The notes under the pieces: model-generated
The model's database searches: none
Told to the model about the DNA's origin: nothing
What the model saw: the letters and a program-made list of their open reading frames with translations, nothing else
NCBI GenBank assembly: GCA_903890265.1
Contig: CAITAM010000025.1
Span: 1 to 7,804 of the forward strand
Length of the DNA stretch: 7,804 nucleotides
From: an uncultured Pseudomonadota bacterium
GTDB taxonomy: Bacteria > Pseudomonadota > Gammaproteobacteria > Steroidobacterales > Steroidobacteraceae
Reading direction: 5' to 3'
Shown: piece by piece, positions 4,311 to 7,804 of the stretch
Layout: each line of letters begins with the position of its first letter
How positions within the stretch are numbered: position 1 is the first letter of the stretch
Position numbers and translations under genes: made by a program

Positions 4311-7126
4311 GCGAAGTGCCTCTCTTCGCCGGCACCACTGACGTTGGTCGCGCAACGGCCGCAGAGCTCGGGATGCGCCGGATCCGCGCCGACGTCGTGC
4401 CGGCGCTGCCAGCAGCGCACGCACTTGGTATCGGTGTTGGGCGCCACCGACAGGTGCACCTGGCCGCCGCCCGCGGTCGCGGCGGCCACCGCGCCCTCGG
4501 GCGGGCTGGTGGCCGAATGGACGCGGACCTCGGAGCTGATGAGGGCAAAGCGCAGTTCGCCGCCGAGCGCTGCAAAGCGCGGATAGACGTCGGGGTGGCA
4601 CCAGACATCGATCGATGCATCGAGCGGGCCGCCGATGGCACCGGCCGTGCGCAGCCGCTCCAGTTCCTGCTGCACGTCGGCCTTGAGGCGCAGCACCTCG
4701 TCCCAGTCGATGCCGCCGCCACCGTCGGTGGCGGGGATGTCGTGCCACTGACCGAGGAACACGGAGCCGCGCGGGCCGGCCGCCGGCAGGTGGGCGTAGG
4801 CCTCCTCGGCGGTAAACGAGAGGATCGGTGCCAGCCAGCGGATCATCGCCTCGGCGAGGTGCCAGAGCGCCGTCTGTGCCGAGCGGCGTGCCGGGCTGTC
4901 GGCCTTCATCGTGTAGAGGCGGTCTTTGAGGACGTCGAGGTAAAAGGCGCCGAGATCAACCACACAGAAGTTGTGCACGCGCTGGTAGATGAGGTGGAAC
5001 TCGAAGCGCCGGTACGCCTCGATGACTTCCGCCTGCAGGCTCGCCGTGCGCGCGAGCGCCCAGCGGTCGAGTGCCACCATCGACTCGACCGGGACCGCGT
5101 CGCGGGCCGGATCGAACCCGGCGAGATTGCCGAGCAGGTAGCGCAGCGTATTGCGCATGCGCCGGTAGGAATCCGCCATCCGCTTCAGGATCTCGTCCGA
5201 CACGCTCATCTCGTTCGCGTAGTCGGTGGCCGCCACCCAGAGCCGCAGCACGTCCGCGCCGAGCGTGTCGATCACCGACTGCGGCGCGATGGTGTTGCCG
5301 AGCGATTTCGACATTTTCCGGCCCTTCTCGTCGACCGTGAAACCGTGCGTCAGCACGGCCCGGTAGGGAGCGTTGCCGGTCAGCGCGACCGAGGTCAGGA
5401 GCGAGGAATGGAACCAGCCGCGGTGCTGGTCGGAGCCCTCGAGGTAGAGATCGGCCGGCGCCGACAGCTCCGGTCGCAGCGCCGCGATGCAGGCATGCCC
5501 CATGCCCGAATCCACCCAGACGTCCATGACGTCGGACGATTTCTCGTAGTTCGCCGCGTCGGCACCCAAAAGCTCGGCCGGATCGAGATCGAACCAGGCG
5601 TCGATGCCATCGACCTCGACGCGGGCCGCGACCCGGTCGATCAGCGCCACCGTATCCGGGTGCGGTTCACCGCTCTCCTTGTGCAGGAAGAACGGGATCG
5701 GCACGCCCCAGGTGCGCTGGCGCGATATGCACCAGTCCGGGCGGTTCTCGATCATGCTGTAGATGCGGTTCTCGCCCCACGACGGGGTCCATGCCACGCG
5801 CTTGATCTCGGACAGCGACTGGGCGCGCAGGCCCGCCTGCTCCATGCTGATGAACCACTGCGGCGTGGCACGGAAGATGAGCGGCTTGTGGTGCCGCCAG
5901 CAATGCGGATAGGAGTGCCGGTACGGGGCGTGCGCGAGCAGCGTCTGCTGCTCACCGAGCACTTCGATGACCCGCTCGTTGGCGGCGAACACGCCAAGGC
6001 CCGCAAACAGCGGTGTCGAGGGCAGGAAGCGCCCGTCGCCGCCCACCGGGTTGTCCACCGGCAGGCCGTACTTCATGCCGACCAGGTAGTCGTCGAGACC
6101 GTGACCGGGTGCGGTGTGCACGCCACCGGTGCCCTGATCAAGCGTGACGTGCTCACCGAGGATCACCGGCACCACGCGCGGGTAGAACGGGTGATGCAGC
6201 TTGAGACCCTCGAGCGCCGCACCCTTGACGGTGGCGAGCACGCGCCCGGCTTTCATGCCGAGCCGCGCCTCCACCTGGGCCGTGAGGTCGGTCGCGATGA
6301 CGAGGTGGCGACGCGTGCCCGAGTCGCTGTGGAACTCGATCAGCGAGTAGTCGAACTCCGGATGTACCGTGACGCCCTGGCTCGCCGGCAGCGTCCACGG
6401 GGTCGTGGTCCAGATGGCGACGGCGGCACCGGCCGGCACGTCGGCAAGCCCGAGCCGTTCACCGAGGTCGGCCGGCTCCACGACGGTGTACGCCACGTCC
6501 ACCGACGGGCTGGTGCGATCCTCGTACTCGACTTCGGCCTCGGCCAGCGAGGAGCGGCACTCGAGGCACCAGTAGACGGGTTTGAACCCCTTGTAGACGT
6601 GGCCCCGCTCGTAGATGCGCGCAAAGGCCCGAAGCTGCGCCGCCTCGTAGCCGGGCAGCATCGTGAGGTACGGCCGGCCCCAGTCGCCAAGCACGCCCAG
6701 GCGTTCGAAGTCGACACGCTGGCGGGCGACCTGCTCGAGCGCGTAGGCGCGGCAGGCGGCCCGGAAGGCCTTGGCGTCCAGCTTCGTGCCGACCCGACCG
6801 TGGACCTTCTCGACCTGGTGCTCGATCGGCAGCCCGTGGCAGTCCCAGCCCGGCACGTAGGGGGCGTCGTGCCCGTCGAGCGAGCGCGACTTGACGATGA
6901 TGTCCTTCAGCACCTTGTTCACGGCGTGGCCGAGGTGGATCACGCCGTTCGCGTACGGCGGCCCGTCGAGCAGGATGAACGGCGGGCGACCGTGGGCCAC
7001 ACGGCGCAACTGGCCGTAGACATCCTCCTCGGTCCAGCGGGCGAGCTGCGCCGGCTCGCGCTTCGCCAGATCCGCCTTCATCGGGAAGTCGGTCTGCGGG
7101 AGGTGAATTGTTTGCTTGTAGTCCAC
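4307..7126 (-). CDS. ileS: Isoleucyl-tRNA synthetase
   Basis: This cytoplasmic class I synthetase charges tRNA-Ile with isoleucine and edits misactivated valine. It has 939 residues, against 938 in E. coli. The HIGH-type motif is HLGH (64-67). The CP1 editing domain shows the threonine-rich TTTPWTLPAS segment near 240 and HTAPGHGLDDY with Asp345, near the position of the editing aspartate Asp342 of E. coli. The KMSKS loop is at 604-608. The C-terminal zinc finger is Cys902/Cys905 with Cys922/Cys925, one residue shifted from E. coli, marking the common bacterial type with a full tail. The start is GTG at 7126; no alternative start codon lies in frame just upstream, and an AGGA is 11 bases before it. 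ribF lies 95 nt upstream, and lspA overlaps the stop by 4 nt. Confidence 0.98.
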   Translation of the reverse strand: MDYKQTIHLPQTDFPMKADLAKREPAQLARWTEEDVYGQLRRVAHGRPPFILLDGPPYANGVIHLGHAVNKVLKDIIVKSRSLDGHDAPYVPGWDCHGLPIEHQVEKVHGRVGTKLDAKAFRAACRAYALEQVARQRVDFERLGVLGDWGRPYLTMLPGYEAAQLRAFARIYERGHVYKGFKPVYWCLECRSSLAEAEVEYEDRTSPSVDVAYTVVEPADLGERLGLADVPAGAAVAIWTTTPWTLPASQGVTVHPEFDYSLIEFHSDSGTRRHLVIATDLTAQVEARLGMKAGRVLATVKGAALEGLKLHHPFYPRVVPVILGEHVTLDQGTGGVHTAPGHGLDDYLVGMKYGLPVDNPVGGDGRFLPSTPLFAGLGVFAANERVIEVLGEQQTLLAHAPYRHSYPHCWRHHKPLIFRATPQWFISMEQAGLRAQSLSEIKRVAWTPSWGENRIYSMIENRPDWCISRQRTWGVPIPFFLHKESGEPHPDTVALIDRVAARVEVDGIDAWFDLDPAELLGADAANYEKSSDVMDVWVDSGMGHACIAALRPELSAPADLYLEGSDQHRGWFHSSLLTSVALTGNAPYRAVLTHGFTVDEKGRKMSKSLGNTIAPQSVIDTLGADVLRLWVAATDYANEMSVSDEILKRMADSYRRMRNTLRYLLGNLAGFDPARDAVPVESMVALDRWALARTASLQAEVIEAYRRFEFHLIYQRVHNFCVVDLGAFYLDVLKDRLYTMKADSPARRSAQTALWHLAEAMIRWLAPILSFTAEEAYAHLPAAGPRGSVFLGQWHDIPATDGGGGIDWDEVLRLKADVQQELERLRTAGAIGGPLDASIDVWCHPDVYPRFAALGGELRFALISSEVRVHSATSPPEGAVAAATAGGGQVHLSVAPNTDTKCVRCWQRRHDVGADPAHPELCGRCATNVSGAGEERHFA

Positions 7127-7143
7127 GTTCGTTAGCGTCCTGT

Positions 7144-7191
7144 CGTCAGCATTCCGGTCGGCAATTCGGTTGGCAATTCGGTCGGCAACGG
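7144..7191 (-). repeat. Degenerate 12-nt tandem repeat in the ileS leader
   Basis: On the minus strand four 12-nt units follow each other: CGTTGCCGACC with a leading C, GAATTGCCAACC, GAATTGCCGACC and GGAATGCTGACG. The middle two differ at one base and the outer two are more diverged. The block ends 17 nt before the ileS GTG and takes up half of the ribF-ileS gap. It contains TTGCCA and, 17 nt on, AATGCT, which could be a weak promoter. Its function is unknown. Confidence 0.7.
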
Positions 7192-7196
7192 CGTCA

Positions 7197-7215
7197 GCCG
7201 CCAGTCCACGGCGGC
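7197..7215 (-). terminator. Hairpin after ribF
   Basis: A 6-bp stem GCCGCC/GGCGGC with a 7-nt loop lies 6 nt past the ribF stop on the minus strand. No T-run follows, so it is at best a weak or partial terminator, or a pause site, between ribF and ileS. The conserved gene order favours readthrough. Confidence 0.25.
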
Positions 7216-7221
7216 CGCCGG

Positions 7222-7804
7222 TCAGCGCGCGCCAGACAGCACGCGCCGCGCGTCCTCGGCATCACGGTCCATCTGCCGCGTCAGCGCCGGCAGGTCGGCA
7301 AAACGCTCCTCGTCGCGCAGCTTGGCGACGAACGTCACGCTGAGCATCCGGCCGTACAGGTCGCCGGCAAAATCGAACAAATGCGTCTCAAGCCACGGCT
7401 CGACGCCGTCCACGGTCGGTCGCGTGCCGAGGCTCGCCACCGCAGCATAGGTCACGCCGTCCACCGCCGCGCGAACCGCATAAATACCCGTCAGCGGGAC
7501 GCGGTGCCGGTGCAGTCGGATATTGGCGGTCGGGTAGCCGAGCGTCCGCCCGAGCTGGCGGCCGTGGGCGACGCGCCCCGCGATCGTAAACGGCCGCCCG
7601 CACAGACGCTCGACGGTGGCAAGATCGCCCCGCGCAAGCGCCTCTCGCAGCCGCGTTGACGAGACCCGCTCGCCGTCCGCGAGCACCGGCGCCACGACCT
7701 CGACGGCAAAGCCTCGCCGCTGCCCGGCCGCGGCGAGCGTCGCCACCGTGCCCGAGCGCCCGCTGGCGTAACAGAACCCGTCGCCGACGACGACCGCCGC
7801 GGCG
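7222..7804 (-). CDS. ribF: Bifunctional riboflavin kinase/FAD synthetase (RibF), N-terminus cut by window
   Basis: RibF phosphorylates riboflavin to FMN and then adenylates FMN to FAD in the cytoplasm. About 193 C-terminal residues are visible; the whole protein is usually near 310, and the start lies beyond base 7804. From the edge inward the frame shows the end of the adenylyltransferase domain, with VVVGDGFCYASGRSG and the motif GERVSSTRLREAL. The riboflavin kinase domain follows: GRTLGYPTANI (the PTAN nucleotide/Mg site at 7522-7533), GIYAV, SLGTRPTVDG and ETHLFDFAGDLYG, whose Glu fits the catalytic position. The stop is TGA at 7222-7224. The adenylyltransferase stretch deviates from the common GDDFRFG pattern. 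A GTG at 7746 is an internal codon, not the start. It is the first visible gene of the ribF-ileS-lspA-ispH cluster. Confidence 0.95.
   Translation of the reverse strand, partial: AAAVVVGDGFCYASGRSGTVATLAAAGQRRGFAVEVVAPVLADGERVSSTRLREALARGDLATVERLCGRPFTIAGRVAHGRQLGRTLGYPTANIRLHRHRVPLTGIYAVRAAVDGVTYAAVASLGTRPTVDGVEPWLETHLFDFAGDLYGRMLSVTFVAKLRDEERFADLPALTRQMDRDAEDARRVLSGAR

Noticed and set aside
4311..4748. A 146-residue N-terminal extension of lspA inside the end of ileS.
   Set aside because: The extension is Arg/Ala-rich and overlaps ileS coding sequence. ATG 4310 gives the usual length and has a ribosome site.
4316..7135. A 939-codon open frame on the plus strand lying opposite the whole of ileS.
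   Set aside because: It mirrors ileS almost codon for codon, and long antisense frames are common opposite GC-rich genes with G/C third bases. The translation is rich in Arg, His and Val with no recognisable domain, and ileS is certain.
7127..7221. A T-box or leader-peptide attenuator in front of ileS.
   Set aside because: The gap is only 95 nt, with no T-box consensus, no isoleucine-rich leader frame that I could see and no T-run after the hairpin.
7108..7659. A plus-strand 183-codon frame with a QFG-type peptide repeat.
   Set aside because: The peptide repeat only reflects the 12-nt DNA repeat ahead of ileS; most of the frame is antisense to ribF.

Overview
The window is very GC-rich, densely packed chromosomal DNA with almost no intergenic space. 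The gene order ribF-ileS-lspA-ispH is the arrangement known from gamma- and some betaproteobacteria. Together with a lipid A-type acyltransferase, which implies a Gram-negative outer membrane, and an E. coli-type ArsC, it points to a high-GC proteobacterium, most likely a gammaproteobacterium. I cannot place it lower than that from sequence alone. No insertion sequence, integrase, phage gene or CRISPR array is visible.

Left part (1-1161, plus strand): the distal end of an apparent arsenic-detoxification operon. A six-helix aquaporin-family channel is open at the left window edge and is followed 12 nt later by a glutaredoxin-dependent arsenate reductase (ArsC). The pair recalls the AqpS/ArsC layout of Sinorhizobium meliloti, in which arsenate is reduced inside the cell and arsenite leaves through the channel. 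Any arsR would lie to the left, outside the window.

Middle part (1198-2805, minus strand): a membrane-anchored LpxL/HtrB-superfamily acyltransferase converges on arsC. Then come a tRNA-Thr(CGU) with a good promoter, and a small Fur-superfamily regulator. The regulator keeps a PerR-like set of metal ligands but has no cysteine.

Right part (2833-7804, minus strand): a conserved housekeeping cluster read right to left. It holds the C-terminal two thirds of ribF (FAD synthesis), ileS (isoleucyl-tRNA synthetase), lspA (lipoprotein signal peptidase) and ispH (last step of the MEP isoprenoid pathway). ileS/lspA and lspA/ispH each overlap by 4 nt, which suggests translational coupling. The fkpB gene that sits between lspA and ispH in E. 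coli is absent. The Fur-like gene follows ispH by 66 nt and could be read from the same transcript.

I see no convincingly new multi-gene system. The points most worth a second look are the cysteine-free PerR-like regulator behind ispH, the arsenic channel with a hydrophobic residue replacing its selectivity-filter arginine, and a 12-nt tandem repeat in the leader just ahead of ileS.
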